Program-made: the position numbers and the translations under genes
Assembly (NCBI RefSeq): GCF_030813115.1
Contig: NZ_JAUSTY010000008.1
Location: forward strand, 1-64,000
DNA: 64,000 nucleotides
Direction of reading: 5' to 3'
From: Bacillus horti
GTDB taxonomy: Bacteria; Bacillota; Bacilli; Caldalkalibacillales; JCM-10596
Notes under the pieces: generated by a model
The model's database searches: none
Told to the model about the DNA's origin: nothing
What the model saw: only the letters and a program-made list of their open reading frames with translations
Shown: positions 10,556-20,125 of the stretch, in pieces
How positions within the stretch are numbered: the first letter of the stretch is position 1
Layout of the letters: each line of letters opens with the position of its first letter

Positions 10556-13207
10556 TTATTTAATTTGTTCGTTTATAGGCTCTTGTCCTGCCTTCAGCAA
10601 ACGGTGAATAACGGTGACAGCTTCTGCTTTTGTGGTCAGGTCATAGGGAGAAAAGTGACCGTTAGAACGGCCTTGAACGATTCCAAGAGCCGATATTGTT
10701 CTTACACTTTCCTTAGCCCACTCTGGAATAGATCGAGCATCGCCATACTGTACAGCCCTAACGGGTTGCTCTTTTTCTCTGTACAATCGGTATAAAATCA
10801 TAGTCATCTCTGCTCTTGTAAGATTCCCTCGTGGATGAAGACGACCTTCACGATCTCCTTGAATTAATCCATGATTGACCGCTGCGCTTAGAGCCTCTAA
10901 ATCTTCTTGGCTACTGGCCTTCCTGTCCTCTGCACTTAAACCGTCTAATTTAGTATCCGCGTTAGCTGCGAAATGTTCACCCATATCTAGCTTTAATGCC
11001 TGAACTAATATTCGAACAAACTCAGCTCTACTTACAGAATCATTCGGCTGGAATATACCGTCTGGATACCCAGATAACCACCCTTGAGCATTCGCTTCTA
11101 GAATAGCTGACTCACCCCAATGTCCCCGGATATCCATCCATTTGGACGAAGCCGTATCTCCTGTATCTCTAAACACAACAAGATGATACGTCTTTGCTGT
11201 GCCTTGCTCTGCTTGTATTGTAATTTCCCATTCATTTTTGCCTACCTCTATAGGAAGGGTCTGAGGGAAATCAAGAAACTCGTCTCCTATTTTTATCCTC
11301 GCCTTCTGATTTTCAGTCTCAAGCTGTAGGGTTAATGTCGCTGCTGAGGTATAGGCCGTGTAATGAAACGTATTAGGGTCAAATCTTGGGCTAAGAGCAA
11401 GCTTCTGAGTACCTGCAACTAGTCGCAGCTCCTTCAGCATAGTATTCGCTGAGTTTGGTGCGGGCTTTGGTGTATTAGGTGTAACGGTATCCCCGTTAAT
11501 AGGAGCTTCTGGGCCACTTGGAGGCAAATTAGGTTTTTTGACCTCCACGACGTGGACTAAACGCTTCTGCTCTTCGGCATCAAAGCCTCTCGAATCGGAA
11601 GCCTTGTAGACTAATTCATAGGTTCCTACTGTTGTTGTATCTACTTTCCCGGTCACATTGACCAGAGCGGTAAGATCACCATCATAATAGCTTTCAGCCG
11701 TATAACCAGGCTCAGCATATTCCTCATTTTGAGAAATTGTTATCTCACTTTCCCCCTGTAACGAGATCGTTACAGCTGGCTCTACTGTAACCCAACGCGT
11801 CACCGAATCAGCTTCATATCCAGCTCCGTTTGTATACGTGTAATGAACGGGATATACTCCCGGTATTGTAGTCTCGACTAGATTGTTAACAGTTGGCTCT
11901 CCCGTCTCCCCATACACAGAGCTTTCTACTATGGCTCCTGCATCAACATACTCTGCTCCTTGAATGTGCGGAACGTGGGTCTCACCCTGTAATTGAATGA
12001 TAGGCTTTTGATTACTATGGATAATAGTAAGTGTCTCTGCCTCACTTTCAAGACCGGCAGGGTTTCGAGAAACGATCTGTAAGGAGTTTAATGAGTTTTG
12101 CAGTAAGGGCACCTCGATACTAAACTCTCCGGTTGCACTCACTTGCTCCTGACTGCTAGTAAGACCTCCAGTAATCCTTACCTCCGTTCTAGCTTCCGCT
12201 GTTCCTGAAACCACCATACTATTCGTGTTGACAATTTGAGGACCTGTAGTCACTAATGGTTTTTGAGGAGTCTGTTTATAAATATTGGTAATCTGAATCG
12301 TCTCTACTGCTTCGTTTCCATAGTGACCAGCATCCTTTGCATACACCGTATACCAGCCATTCTCTTCAACAGTGAAGCTACGCCCAAACGTAATATCAGT
12401 GCCTATGCTCTGAAAGTCACCGATCTCTAGCTGCCCCTCAGCCCACTTTACACTTTCTATCCTACTCCTATCCGTAACAGCCACATTGATTTCCACATCC
12501 CCTGCAGTTGGTTGCGCTGACTGGGGATTGAGTGCAATGACTGGTGGCTCTGTATCTAAAAGCATATATGTCTTAAATAGAAAATCGTATCCTGCATGAA
12601 TGGAGCTTTCTCCGTCTGCGTAGCTATTAAACTGGTGATAGACCCATGAAAACCTACCTGTTAATGGACTTAATTCAATTCGATACACGTTCCCCTCAAT
12701 CAGCTGAGGCCTCTCCGTAAAATAAATATCTGGGTAATTGCTGTAAAAGTCCTGTAATCTAGGTATGGGGAAAACCTGCCTTCCAATTTCTTCTCCATCA
12801 GGATGAGAGAGGATACGAGCCAAGCCCTCCTCAGCCCAATCCGCGAGAGAATTGTTTCGAATCATTATTTCGACTCTGTCCAACTCCCCCGTATATCCTG
12901 CTCGAAACGTTTGGTAGGCTGGATTTTCTAATCCAAGGATGAATGGAGCATTGGTCCCTCCATCAGTTTGCCCTTGATCGAGTACCACTTCAGCAAAGAC
13001 CATATTAGGCTGGAAGGATAAAAGACTAGTAAAAAGTAATAGAAAACATACACTTATCTTCAAAAGTATGTGCATGCTCTTCCTGATTCTTATCCACAGA
13101 TGTTTGTGCCGCTTTCTCCGATGACTCTTACTTCTTATTTCCTCATGTGATGACTGTATCACCTTGTTCTCTCTCAACGTTTTCCAACCCCTTAATTGAA
13201 TACTCAT
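10556..13207 (-). CDS. Secreted multi-domain surface protein with C-terminal SLH domains
   Basis: An 883-residue surface protein. It has a long basic n-region and a hydrophobic signal segment at about 44-70 (cleavage near FAEVV). A beta-rich N-terminal domain follows (about 75-215), then Ig-like domains with DTEPP and TDRSRIESVKWAEG stretches. Next are two DUF5011-type Ig repeats (about 400-555, GVYPVHYTYTN and GTYELVYKASDSRG) and a cadherin-like beta-sandwich (about 585-680, FDPNTFHYTAYT). Three SLH repeats (about 690-870, GYPDGIFQPNDSVSRAEF, HPRGNLTRAEM, FSPYDLTTKAEA) end the protein. SLH repeats bind pyruvylated secondary wall polymer, so the protein is probably cell-wall anchored and may bind ligands or adhere. 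The start has AAGGA only three bases upstream; a start nearer the signal core is possible. Monocistronic. Confidence 0.9.
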   Translation of the reverse strand: MSIQLRGWKTLRENKVIQSSHEEIRSKSHRRKRHKHLWIRIRKSMHILLKISVCFLLLFTSLLSFQPNMVFAEVVLDQGQTDGGTNAPFILGLENPAYQTFRAGYTGELDRVEIMIRNNSLADWAEEGLARILSHPDGEEIGRQVFPIPRLQDFYSNYPDIYFTERPQLIEGNVYRIELSPLTGRFSWVYHQFNSYADGESSIHAGYDFLFKTYMLLDTEPPVIALNPQSAQPTAGDVEINVAVTDRSRIESVKWAEGQLEIGDFQSIGTDITFGRSFTVEENGWYTVYAKDAGHYGNEAVETIQITNIYKQTPQKPLVTTGPQIVNTNSMVVSGTAEARTEVRITGGLTSSQEQVSATGEFSIEVPLLQNSLNSLQIVSRNPAGLESEAETLTIIHSNQKPIIQLQGETHVPHIQGAEYVDAGAIVESSVYGETGEPTVNNLVETTIPGVYPVHYTYTNGAGYEADSVTRWVTVEPAVTISLQGESEITISQNEEYAEPGYTAESYYDGDLTALVNVTGKVDTTTVGTYELVYKASDSRGFDAEEQKRLVHVVEVKKPNLPPSGPEAPINGDTVTPNTPKPAPNSANTMLKELRLVAGTQKLALSPRFDPNTFHYTAYTSAATLTLQLETENQKARIKIGDEFLDFPQTLPIEVGKNEWEITIQAEQGTAKTYHLVVFRDTGDTASSKWMDIRGHWGESAILEANAQGWLSGYPDGIFQPNDSVSRAEFVRILVQALKLDMGEHFAANADTKLDGLSAEDRKASSQEDLEALSAAVNHGLIQGDREGRLHPRGNLTRAEMTMILYRLYREKEQPVRAVQYGDARSIPEWAKESVRTISALGIVQGRSNGHFSPYDLTTKAEAVTVIHRLLKAGQEPINEQIK

Positions 13208-13374
13208 TCTTCCTTACAAAAATAACCTCTATCTATTATAGAGAGTACATCCGCTTAAAAATAGTAACTAGAGATATAACTTTAGTTATTGGTAGAATTT
13301 GTTATATGGCTAAGTCTTAGTAAAGCCTTAGCCTTCCAAATCCTATTGACCTTTAAGCTTTTAGCTTCTAATTA

Positions 13375-13409
13375 GTATAAAAAGAGCCCTCTTCCTAGAG
13401 AGAGCCTTT
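13375..13409 (-). terminator. Terminator after the TVP38-like gene
   Basis: A hairpin at 13381-13409 has an 11-bp stem with one bulge (AAAG-GCTCTCT against AGAGGGC-T-CTTT) and is followed on the minus strand by a run of five T residues. Confidence 0.7.
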
Positions 13410-13452
13410 ACGTCATAAAGCTAGGGCTGTATACCATCCATCCCTATTCATC

Positions 13453-14226
13453 TTATCTTTTATTTGCGGATGAAAAACGCAGGTAAATTTTGAAATAGCT
13501 TATGTATATCACAAGAATAAACAAAGCATAGACGGAAACAGAGATAAGCATATTCCTAGGTTCTGTTAATAGCTGGTCGCCTAAAACAGCAAATAGAAAC
13601 ATAGCAGGGACCTTTCCTAGGGAGGAAGCCAAAGCATACGGCCAGAATCCAACCTTGCTTGCCGCACAATACGCATTCACCACAATAGAAGGAATAAAAG
13701 GAATCATACGTGTAGCTAAAATAAACAAAAAGGCGTTCCGCTCAAATAAAGCTGTCATTCGATCAATAACCTTGACCTTCTTTAAAATACGCTGACCCCA
13801 ATCGAAGAATAACCATCTGAGCAGTAAAAACATAATAATAGACGCTGCGGCTGAGCCAACCCATGTATAAACAGCTCCAAGCTCTGGACCAAACGTTAAA
13901 CCTAATGCTCCTCCAATAATAGGGTAAGGAATCACAGGAAACAATGCTAGAATTGTAGCAGCCCCCATAATCCATAAGGCATGTACATCCTTGGCCTGGT
14001 CGAGCCAGAGTAAAATTTCATCACGAAAAAGCACGATGCTCGCAGCCACCGCGCCAGTAATAATAATAGAAATGAGCCGTTTCCAAAAGACGAGCTTTGA
14101 AGGTGTAGCTAGCTCTACTACGGTTTCTTTTGATTCTAGCTCTTTTTTATCAGCAATTCCTAAATCTTTATTATCTGTTTCAAAAAATTCTTTATCCGTT
14201 TCTATCTGTTTTTTATCCTTGGACAC
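13453..14226 (-). CDS. TVP38/TMEM64 family (DedA-like) membrane protein
   Basis: A 257-residue membrane protein of the SNARE-associated/VTT superfamily. A charged cytoplasmic N-terminus (about 45 residues, rich in Asp, Lys and Glu) is followed by about six hydrophobic segments. The family core is seen as FPVIPYPIIGGALGLTFG and later RMIPFIPSIVVNAYCAA. Proteins of this class act as lipid scramblases or flippases, or in membrane homeostasis; the precise role here is unknown. It starts with GTG at 14226, with TAGGTGG nine bases upstream. A single gene followed by its own terminator. Confidence 0.88.
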   Translation of the reverse strand: MSKDKKQIETDKEFFETDNKDLGIADKKELESKETVVELATPSKLVFWKRLISIIITGAVAASIVLFRDEILLWLDQAKDVHALWIMGAATILALFPVIPYPIIGGALGLTFGPELGAVYTWVGSAAASIIMFLLLRWLFFDWGQRILKKVKVIDRMTALFERNAFLFILATRMIPFIPSIVVNAYCAASKVGFWPYALASSLGKVPAMFLFAVLGDQLLTEPRNMLISVSVYALFILVIYISYFKIYLRFSSANKR

Positions 14227-14583
14227 GATTATCTGCCACCTATCCTAGTTCGTTCTCAATCTAATTCTTAAACTTTAGATTCTCAAATTTGAATGATTAA
14301 AGTTATTATGCACTTCCATTATATATGAAGAATCGATATTGTTCACGGCAGAATAACATTACAGTGCGAATTCCCCCCACTTCATGCTCTTTCAACCTTT
14401 TTGATATTTCAGCAATTAAAGTATTATAATGACTATAGAGAGTATGAATCTTATTTAGAAGTAAACTGTATTAAGACATAACGTTTGACCATATACTAAA
14501 AAAGAGCCTCTGCTGCTGTAACAGCAAAGACTCTAGGACACAAAGGCTGTGGAACACCACGGCGTGCACTAATTAATCTTCAA

Positions 14584-14632
14584 TGCAAAAACCCACCGTT
14601 TAGGCGTGCAACCCTAGGAGGTGGGTTTTTGC
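14584..14632. terminator. Bidirectional terminator-like hairpin downstream of nagZ
   Basis: Arms GCAAAAACCCACC (14585-14597) and GGTGGGTTTTTGC (14620-14632) are perfectly complementary around a 22-base loop, and T runs lie on both strands. The rest of 14227-14613 shows no gene. It holds an AT-rich stretch and a small CTGCTGCTGTAACAGCA hairpin near 14509-14525. Confidence 0.75.
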
Positions 14633-14850
14633 TTTTTTCTACGAAACTTACGCTTCAACCAACGAAAAAGCTTCCGAAACCCAAGCACAAGGCTTAGTAC
14701 GGCTGCTAACCACCGGAGTACGTCCAGCAACGCCACAAGTACGGCCAAAAAGCTATGCTTGTGGAAGAGTAACAGGTAAAATACCGCTAACCTGTTCCAA
14801 GCCAAATAGAGCACGTACAGCCATTTGTAAGGCTGGAGTTGAAAATTCAT
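14614..14850 (-). CDS. Possible small hydrophobic/basic protein overlapping the nagZ 3' end
   Basis: A 78-codon frame that overlaps the last 98 bases of nagZ in another frame and continues 139 bases beyond its stop. The unique part encodes a hydrophobic stretch (VLVALLDVLRWLAAVLSLVL) and then a strongly basic tail (FRWLKRKFRRKKQK). The stretch is visibly richer in G+C than the flanking DNA. No convincing ribosome site is seen for the ATG at 14850 or for the internal TTG/GTG codons, so this may be non-coding. The terminator at 14584-14632 overlaps the end of the frame. Treat as a weak candidate. Confidence 0.25.
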   Translation of the reverse strand: MNFQLQPYKWLYVLYLAWNRLAVFYLLLFHKHSFLAVLVALLDVLRWLAAVLSLVLGFRKLFRWLKRKFRRKKQKPTS

Positions 14851-16411
14851 ACGTTGCTACATAGGTTGAAATACTAGAGAGGTAAGCTAGGTCATAGGGA
14901 CTTCTCATAGCTATGACCACAACAGGTAACTCTGTTTCTGCTAATTTATTGATCAGTTCCTGCTGCTCTTTACTTTGCGCTGCTGACAAACTCCCAATGA
15001 TGATCGTATCAAGCTCCTTATTCTTATGCAGTTGCTGTACCATTTCTAGGACCCTACTTATCTCTCCTTGATCTGGAGGATTTATAAACTCATTCACCAT
15101 AGCTGATGGCAAAATCTCTTGTACAACTTGCCCTAATGCATAGCTGGAATATCGCTTATCCTCCACCTGCATAAGATAGGAATTTTGAGGATACAGAACG
15201 AGCACTCGGTGCTCCTTATCCATAGACAACGGAAGAATAGGTTGATTGTTATCGAGCGATCCTATTTCTCTATTCGATTTTGTATCTATAATAGTAATCC
15301 CCTGCCGATAGATATCCTTAGCAAGCTGAAGATGCTCTTCACAGCCAACAACAGCAGGAACATGCTGAGTAACGTTACCCACGTCCAGCTCTGTCCAGGA
15401 TAGGTACTTACCTTTTAACCGTTGAACTCTATCATACGCTTCATGAATTCTAGCTTCCTCTAGCTCTCCTTGCTCTACAGCAGCTAATATAGCTTGAAGA
15501 GCATCCTGCTGCAGGGAATGCGTATGGGAAATCATGATTAAATCTACCCCAGCTTTTAAGGCTTCAACGGCTCCCTGAGCTGTACCAATTGTGTGAGCGA
15601 TAGCATTCATCTCTAAGCAATCTGTGGTAACTACACCGTTAAATTGCAATTCTTCCCTTAGCAGACCGGTCATTACACTTCTTGAAAGAGTTGCTGGTAC
15701 CCCTTTTCTTTTTTCAAGTGCTGGAAAATAAATATGGGAGGACATCACCACATCAGCTCCAGCCTCAATTCCTTTTTGGAAGGGGAGTAGCTCTATCTGA
15801 CGAAGTCTTGTCATATCATGCTCAATGACAGGGAGGTCTAAATGCGAATCAACAGATGTATCTCCATGCCCTGGAAAATGCTTTAGCGTGCTCATTACCC
15901 CTGCCTGTTGCAAGCCTTGCAGCCAAGCCTGACTAAACTCTGCTACCTGCTGCGCATCCTCTCCAAATGATCGCACACCAATTACAGGGTTTTCTGCGTT
16001 GTTATTCACGTCTACCGTGGGAGCAAGATTCCAATTAATGCCTACTGCTTTCAGCTCTTTTCCTGTTGCTTGCCCTACAGCGAATGCGTTCTCCGTTTTC
16101 TGAGTTGCTCCTAGCAGCATAGCCCCTGGAAAAACAGTGGTTCCTTCCCCCATTCGCCTTACTACACCATTTTCCTGATCTGTACAAATGAGCAAAGGGA
16201 GCTTGTGATTTGATTCCTTAGCCTCCTTCTGCAAAGCCGTCGTCAATGAAAGGACTTCCTCTGGAGTTCCCACATTGCGTCCAAACAGAATAATTCCGCC
16301 TACATGCTGCTCTCGAATGAGACTCAAAATTTCTTTTGAAGGAGCAGTACCTGCAAATCCGAACACCATTAACTGACCAATTTTCTGTCTTAGCGTTACG
16401 TTAGCACTCAT
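14753..16411 (-). CDS. nagZ: Beta-N-acetylglucosaminidase, GH3 family (NagZ)
   Basis: Removes non-reducing GlcNAc from muropeptides and disaccharides in peptidoglycan recycling. The GH3 barrel shows the NagZ-specific loop KHFPGHGDTSVDSH with the catalytic His, and the nucleophile region VVTTDCLEMNAI. A C-terminal alpha/beta domain extends to about 550 residues, as in the two-domain Bacillus enzymes. No signal peptide is present: the protein opens MSANVTLRQKIGQLMVFGF, which is already the barrel. The B. subtilis homologue is secreted, so this one is probably cytoplasmic. The second ATG (16411) is chosen because AAGGAG is eight bases upstream of it and only two bases from the first. It follows namZ on the same strand. 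Confidence 0.92.
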   Translation of the reverse strand: MSANVTLRQKIGQLMVFGFAGTAPSKEILSLIREQHVGGIILFGRNVGTPEEVLSLTTALQKEAKESNHKLPLLICTDQENGVVRRMGEGTTVFPGAMLLGATQKTENAFAVGQATGKELKAVGINWNLAPTVDVNNNAENPVIGVRSFGEDAQQVAEFSQAWLQGLQQAGVMSTLKHFPGHGDTSVDSHLDLPVIEHDMTRLRQIELLPFQKGIEAGADVVMSSHIYFPALEKRKGVPATLSRSVMTGLLREELQFNGVVTTDCLEMNAIAHTIGTAQGAVEALKAGVDLIMISHTHSLQQDALQAILAAVEQGELEEARIHEAYDRVQRLKGKYLSWTELDVGNVTQHVPAVVGCEEHLQLAKDIYRQGITIIDTKSNREIGSLDNNQPILPLSMDKEHRVLVLYPQNSYLMQVEDKRYSSYALGQVVQEILPSAMVNEFINPPDQGEISRVLEMVQQLHKNKELDTIIIGSLSAAQSKEQQELINKLAETELPVVVIAMRSPYDLAYLSSISTYVATYEFSTPALQMAVRALFGLEQVSGILPVTLPQA

Positions 16412-16506
16412 AGACATTTCTCCTTTTTCACTATAATAATCCGACTTTATTTACAAAAAGATACCTAATAGTGAAAGCTACCTAACAATCATTATCTACA
16501 AGACAA

Positions 16507-17658
16507 TTAGCTATAAAGAAGGTAGGGCTTCATTTGGGCTTTAAACCCCTCGAGTTCTTGCTCGCAAGCTTCAAGGAAGACCTCTGTTGATTGATTAAGA
16601 ATAAACTCCTTCACCCTCCGATCTCCTGCTAGAAGGTCAATGAAGGAATTGTCACCCTGAACAGGAGAGTTAAATTCAAATTCCTTCGGGTAGATCTCAG
16701 CTATGACTTCAAGCAATGTAAGGCCTGCACGTAAGGAGTGGAGGTTTTTTCGATCGGTAATATGAAGCTGTACTCCTTCGCAATGCTGATCAACATGCTT
16801 TTGATAAGTGGGCACAAAAGATATAGGACGAGCAATAAGTCCAGGTATCTGCTTCTTATTCACGACTTTTGCCAGCTTATGTCCATCTATAAACGGGGCA
16901 CCAATATATTCAAAAGGACGTGTTGTTCCTCTTCCCTCAGAAAGATTCGTTCCCTCTACTAAGCATGTTCCAGCATACAAAATACTCATATCTATCCCTG
17001 TCGAATTGGGTGATGGAGGAACCCAGCATAACCCCGTTTGATCAAAATACATCTCTCTCCTCCAGCCCACCATTGGAACTACAGTAAGGTCACACGCTAT
17101 ACCATACTCATGCTTAAAGATTAAAGCCAGCTCCCCAATTGTTAGACCATGTCGATTAGGTAAAGGATATAGTCCTACAAACGAAGAGCATTCCTTTTTA
17201 AGTAAATTACCTTCTACAGCTTCTCCTCCTATAGGGTTCGGGCGATCAAACACAACAAAAGGAATACCCTGTTCTGCGCAAGCCTCCATCACATAAGCCA
17301 TCGTATATATGTATGTATAATATCTTGAACCGATGTCCTGTAAATCAAAGAATAGTACATCTATTTCGGCAAGCATTTTTTTAGAGGGCTTTTTCGTTTC
17401 ACCGTATAGACTATACACTGGAATTCCTGTCTGTACATCAACACTTGATTCAATCTGCTCCCCCTCTTTTACGTCACCTCTTATACCATGCTCAGGTCCA
17501 TACAAAGCTTTAAGCTGAATATGATTATGCTGATGAAAAAGATCAATCGTAGGGACTAGCTCTCGATTAACTCCCGTCATATTTGTAACAAGTCCTGCCC
17601 TTTTTCCATAGTAAGTCTTTATCCCTTGTTCAAAAAAGTGATCCACACCAAGCTTCAT
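16507..17658 (-). CDS. namZ: Exo-beta-N-acetylmuramidase NamZ (DUF1343, YbbC-like)
   Basis: A protein of about 383 residues of the DUF1343 family, whose B. subtilis member YbbC/NamZ releases MurNAc from the non-reducing end of peptidoglycan fragments. Family stretches are ALYGPEHGIRGD, DLQDIGSRYYTYIYTM, FVVFDRPNPIGG, WVPPSPN and EGRGTTRPFEYIGAPF. No signal peptide is visible (MKLGVDHFFEQGIKTYYGKR), in contrast with the exported Bacillus protein. The second ATG at 17658 has GGGGGA six bases upstream; the first ATG is too close to it. It is first in a namZ-nagZ operon. Upstream are a sigma-A promoter and a palindrome shared with murQ, murK and the ABC importer gene. Confidence 0.92.
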   Translation of the reverse strand: MKLGVDHFFEQGIKTYYGKRAGLVTNMTGVNRELVPTIDLFHQHNHIQLKALYGPEHGIRGDVKEGEQIESSVDVQTGIPVYSLYGETKKPSKKMLAEIDVLFFDLQDIGSRYYTYIYTMAYVMEACAEQGIPFVVFDRPNPIGGEAVEGNLLKKECSSFVGLYPLPNRHGLTIGELALIFKHEYGIACDLTVVPMVGWRREMYFDQTGLCWVPPSPNSTGIDMSILYAGTCLVEGTNLSEGRGTTRPFEYIGAPFIDGHKLAKVVNKKQIPGLIARPISFVPTYQKHVDQHCEGVQLHITDRKNLHSLRAGLTLLEVIAEIYPKEFEFNSPVQGDNSFIDLLAGDRRVKEFILNQSTEVFLEACEQELEGFKAQMKPYLLYS

Positions 17659-17835
17659 TTTCATTCCCCCTGACTTTTAATAGCTAAAAGCCCTTGGCCC
17701 CATGTGACGATCGACCACAGCTTCGTATTCTTTGCAGAAGCCGTCACGCAGTGCCTCCATGCATGACAGTCATCATGGACCATTTTTGACTACTCTCATT
17801 TGCCCATTTACACCATTTTTTGTTGTTTTTATAAT

Positions 17836-17864
17836 ATTATAAACTTTTAGAAATTTTATTTCAA
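17836..17864 (-). promoter_or_regulatory. namZ promoter with candidate MurR operator
   Basis: Minus-strand -35 TTGAAA (17859-17864), 17-bp spacer, -10 TATAAT (17836-17841). The palindrome AGAAATTTTATTTCA at 17849-17863 overlaps the -35 and the spacer. The same motif class recurs upstream of the solute-binding-protein gene, murQ and murK. The leader between promoter and gene is about 170 bases. Confidence 0.65.
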
Positions 17865-17931
17865 TGTTTTATTCTTTTTTTTAAAACTTACTTTTACTTT
17901 AGCAAGGGGAAAGCTCCTAGAACGGTTATCC

Positions 17932-18029
17932 AGGGATTTTTCTTCGAAATCCCCTTCTAAGGTGCAATTTTGTCCGTTAGAATAATAAAGTCCAATCATA
18001 CACTTCTAAGATGCAATTTTGTCCTTAGA
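17932..18029. repeat. Two 26-bp modular palindrome units (dispersed repeat)
   Basis: Unit 17956-17981 has arm TCTAAGGTGCA, spacer ATTT and arm TGTCCGTTAGA. It is identical to the unit at 45221-45246, and the preceding bases (GGATTTTTCTTC) are also shared. A second, 25-bp unit lies at 18005-18029. No gene is seen in 17665-18056; its upper part is the namZ leader and promoter. Confidence 0.85.
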
Positions 18030-18056
18030 AACACTGGACTGGACGGAGCCGTACCT

Positions 18057-19028
18057 CTACAGTGACTTCTCGTATTGATAAAACGTATCGCAAACTCCAA
18101 ACTGCCATTTTTCATAGAAAGAGACAAGCTCTGTCCAATCAATCACCATATGCTGAGCTCCTCTGGACTGTAAGAAATGAATGCCCGCTTGCACGATAGC
18201 TAGACCGTAGCCTTTTTTCCTATAAGCTTTATCAATTCCTAATGGTCCGATTCCTCCCTGTTCGCCCTTATATCTTTCAGACCAGTAAACGTTTTGGGCG
18301 ATAATAGGTGATTTAGCGTCATTAATACGACAGAAGCCAACGATTTGATCCTCTTCTTCCATAATCACAAACTCCCTACCCGTACCACCATGGTCAAAAT
18401 ATTTATGAGCCTCATATTCCCATCTACCAGGAAAGCAGCGCTTAAAGAAGGCGAGTAGCTCCTCCTTCTCTGATCTCTGAAGTAATCGTAGCTTCACCTT
18501 TTCTATTTGAGGTAGAGGAATAAGTCCCTGATCCGTCTGATCCATATTTCTATATAGATCATGCACTTGATTCTTAGACGAATAACCTCTTTGCTCAAAC
18601 CAACTAGTAGCATCACCTAATTGCTTAGGGATTCCGGGAAAGTAATGCCAAGGATCTCGGCCGATGAATACCTGTTTAATTTGTTTCTCATAAGCCTTAA
18701 ACGCATTTTCTGCTTTTTCTAACAAGCTAGTTCCGATCCCCTGATTTCTAAAGCTACTGTCTACCAAAAGCATCTGAATCCAGCCCACGTGCTCACCTAA
18801 ATTCACACCGTTAACCTTCTCTTGCCAAAGCTTTGATACAATAAACCCTTTCACCGTATTCGTATGTTCTTCTAGGCACACCCATGATCCTGAGTTGAAG
18901 ACATTCTGATCTAAAAAGCTATTCTGCTCCAATAATGCTTTTGATAAGGGAAAATCCTTCCCAAGCTCCCGATTCCACAGGTCTAATATTTGATCCAGAT
19001 ATTTATACGTTAAAGGTAAAAATGTCAT
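18057..19028 (-). CDS. Tandem GNAT-domain acetyltransferase
   Basis: A 323-residue cytoplasmic protein with two GNAT folds. The first shows the acetyl-CoA loop as SSFRNQGIGTSLLEKAE (about 92-108). The second shows it as KAYRKKGYGLAIVQAGI (about 267-283). Double-GNAT proteins of this length occur in Bacillales, often without a known substrate. The start ATG has GGAGGTGAT five bases upstream. No operon partner is visible; the divergent GDPD gene lies across a 250-bp gap. The substrate cannot be read. Confidence 0.88.
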   Translation of the reverse strand: MTFLPLTYKYLDQILDLWNRELGKDFPLSKALLEQNSFLDQNVFNSGSWVCLEEHTNTVKGFIVSKLWQEKVNGVNLGEHVGWIQMLLVDSSFRNQGIGTSLLEKAENAFKAYEKQIKQVFIGRDPWHYFPGIPKQLGDATSWFEQRGYSSKNQVHDLYRNMDQTDQGLIPLPQIEKVKLRLLQRSEKEELLAFFKRCFPGRWEYEAHKYFDHGGTGREFVIMEEEDQIVGFCRINDAKSPIIAQNVYWSERYKGEQGGIGPLGIDKAYRKKGYGLAIVQAGIHFLQSRGAQHMVIDWTELVSFYEKWQFGVCDTFYQYEKSL

Positions 19029-19282
19029 TCCCTATCACCTCCATGCGATTGTATTAGTTCTTCTGTTTCTTCCCGATAATTCCTCCCTCTAATCTCCTCA
19101 CCATTTATTAATTTTTGATAAAATTTACTCTTAAATGAAGGGTAGACGTTTCGATTGTTGAATAGTATTGGAGAAGAAGCCATTTTGATTAAATAGAAGG
19201 AGCTTTTATGAAGGAAAAAACATTATGATTTGAAAAAGGGCTATACCCTTACATACTAACTATAGGACTTGAGGTGCTACAG

Positions 19283-20125
19283 ATGACACAACCTTTTCAT
19301 GAGCAAAAAAACAACCAAGTAAGCGAGCAAACAAATGAGCAATCGAGTAACAAAACGAATGAGCAAATGAACAGGCAATTCGGTGAAGGGGAGCAGCAAA
19401 CCCTGATTATTGCCCATCGCGGCTCTAAGGGAACACATCCTGAAAATACGATGGTGGCGTTTCTTGAAGCACTAGAAGTTGGAGCAGAAGGTATTGAGCT
19501 TGATGTGCATTTATCAAAAGACGGGATTCCTGTGGTCATTCATGACGAAACCCTAGAACGAACGACAAACGGTAAGGGGTGGGTGAAGGATTACACGGTG
19601 GAGGAGCTCAAATGCTTTGAGGCTAGTGCTGAATTTGGAGCAGAGCACAAAGAGGCTACAATCCCCACATTAGAAGAAACATTAGAATGGTTGGCTTCCA
19701 CACAGCTTTTACTGAATATTGAATTAAAAAATGGGCTGCTTCCTTATCCAACAATGGAGGAAAAAATAGTAGAGCTTGTGAATAAATATAGCTTAGAGGA
19801 GCGTATCATCTTCTCTTCTTTTAACCATTATAGCCTTGTGAAGCTTCATCAGCTACAGCCAGAAATCGAAACAGCTATTTTATTTATGGAAGGTCTTTAT
19901 GAGCCCTGGAATTATGCAAAATCAATTGGGGCAAAAGGCTTGCACTGCTACTTACCTGTCGCTCAGCCTCTCCTATTGCAACGGGCTAGAGAAGAAGGGA
20001 CACCAGTACGTCCATTTACCGTTAATGAGGAAGCACATATCCGTGCCCTGATTCAGGGAGGTAGCTCTGCCATTATTACTGATTTTCCAGAAAAAGCACT
20101 TCAAATTAGGAGGAGTTTAGCGTGA
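19283..20125 (+). CDS. Glycerophosphodiester phosphodiesterase family protein
   Basis: A 280-residue GDPD-fold enzyme expected to cleave glycerophosphodiesters to glycerol-3-phosphate and an alcohol. The catalytic stretches are LIIAHRGSKGTHPENT, GIELDVHLSKDGIPVVIHDE, a later LLNIELKNG, and a C-terminal AIITDFPEKAL. It has no signal peptide, so it is probably cytoplasmic. The first 35 residues are an unusual Asn/Glu/Gln-rich tail made of imperfect NEQ repeats. The ATG at 19283 is chosen because GAGGTG lies six bases upstream. The frame also opens with a GTG at 19274 that is part of that ribosome site. Its stop overlaps the MFS gene start (GTGA), implying coupled translation. Confidence 0.9.
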   Translation: MTQPFHEQKNNQVSEQTNEQSSNKTNEQMNRQFGEGEQQTLIIAHRGSKGTHPENTMVAFLEALEVGAEGIELDVHLSKDGIPVVIHDETLERTTNGKGWVKDYTVEELKCFEASAEFGAEHKEATIPTLEETLEWLASTQLLLNIELKNGLLPYPTMEEKIVELVNKYSLEERIIFSSFNHYSLVKLHQLQPEIETAILFMEGLYEPWNYAKSIGAKGLHCYLPVAQPLLLQRAREEGTPVRPFTVNEEAHIRALIQGGSSAIITDFPEKALQIRRSLA

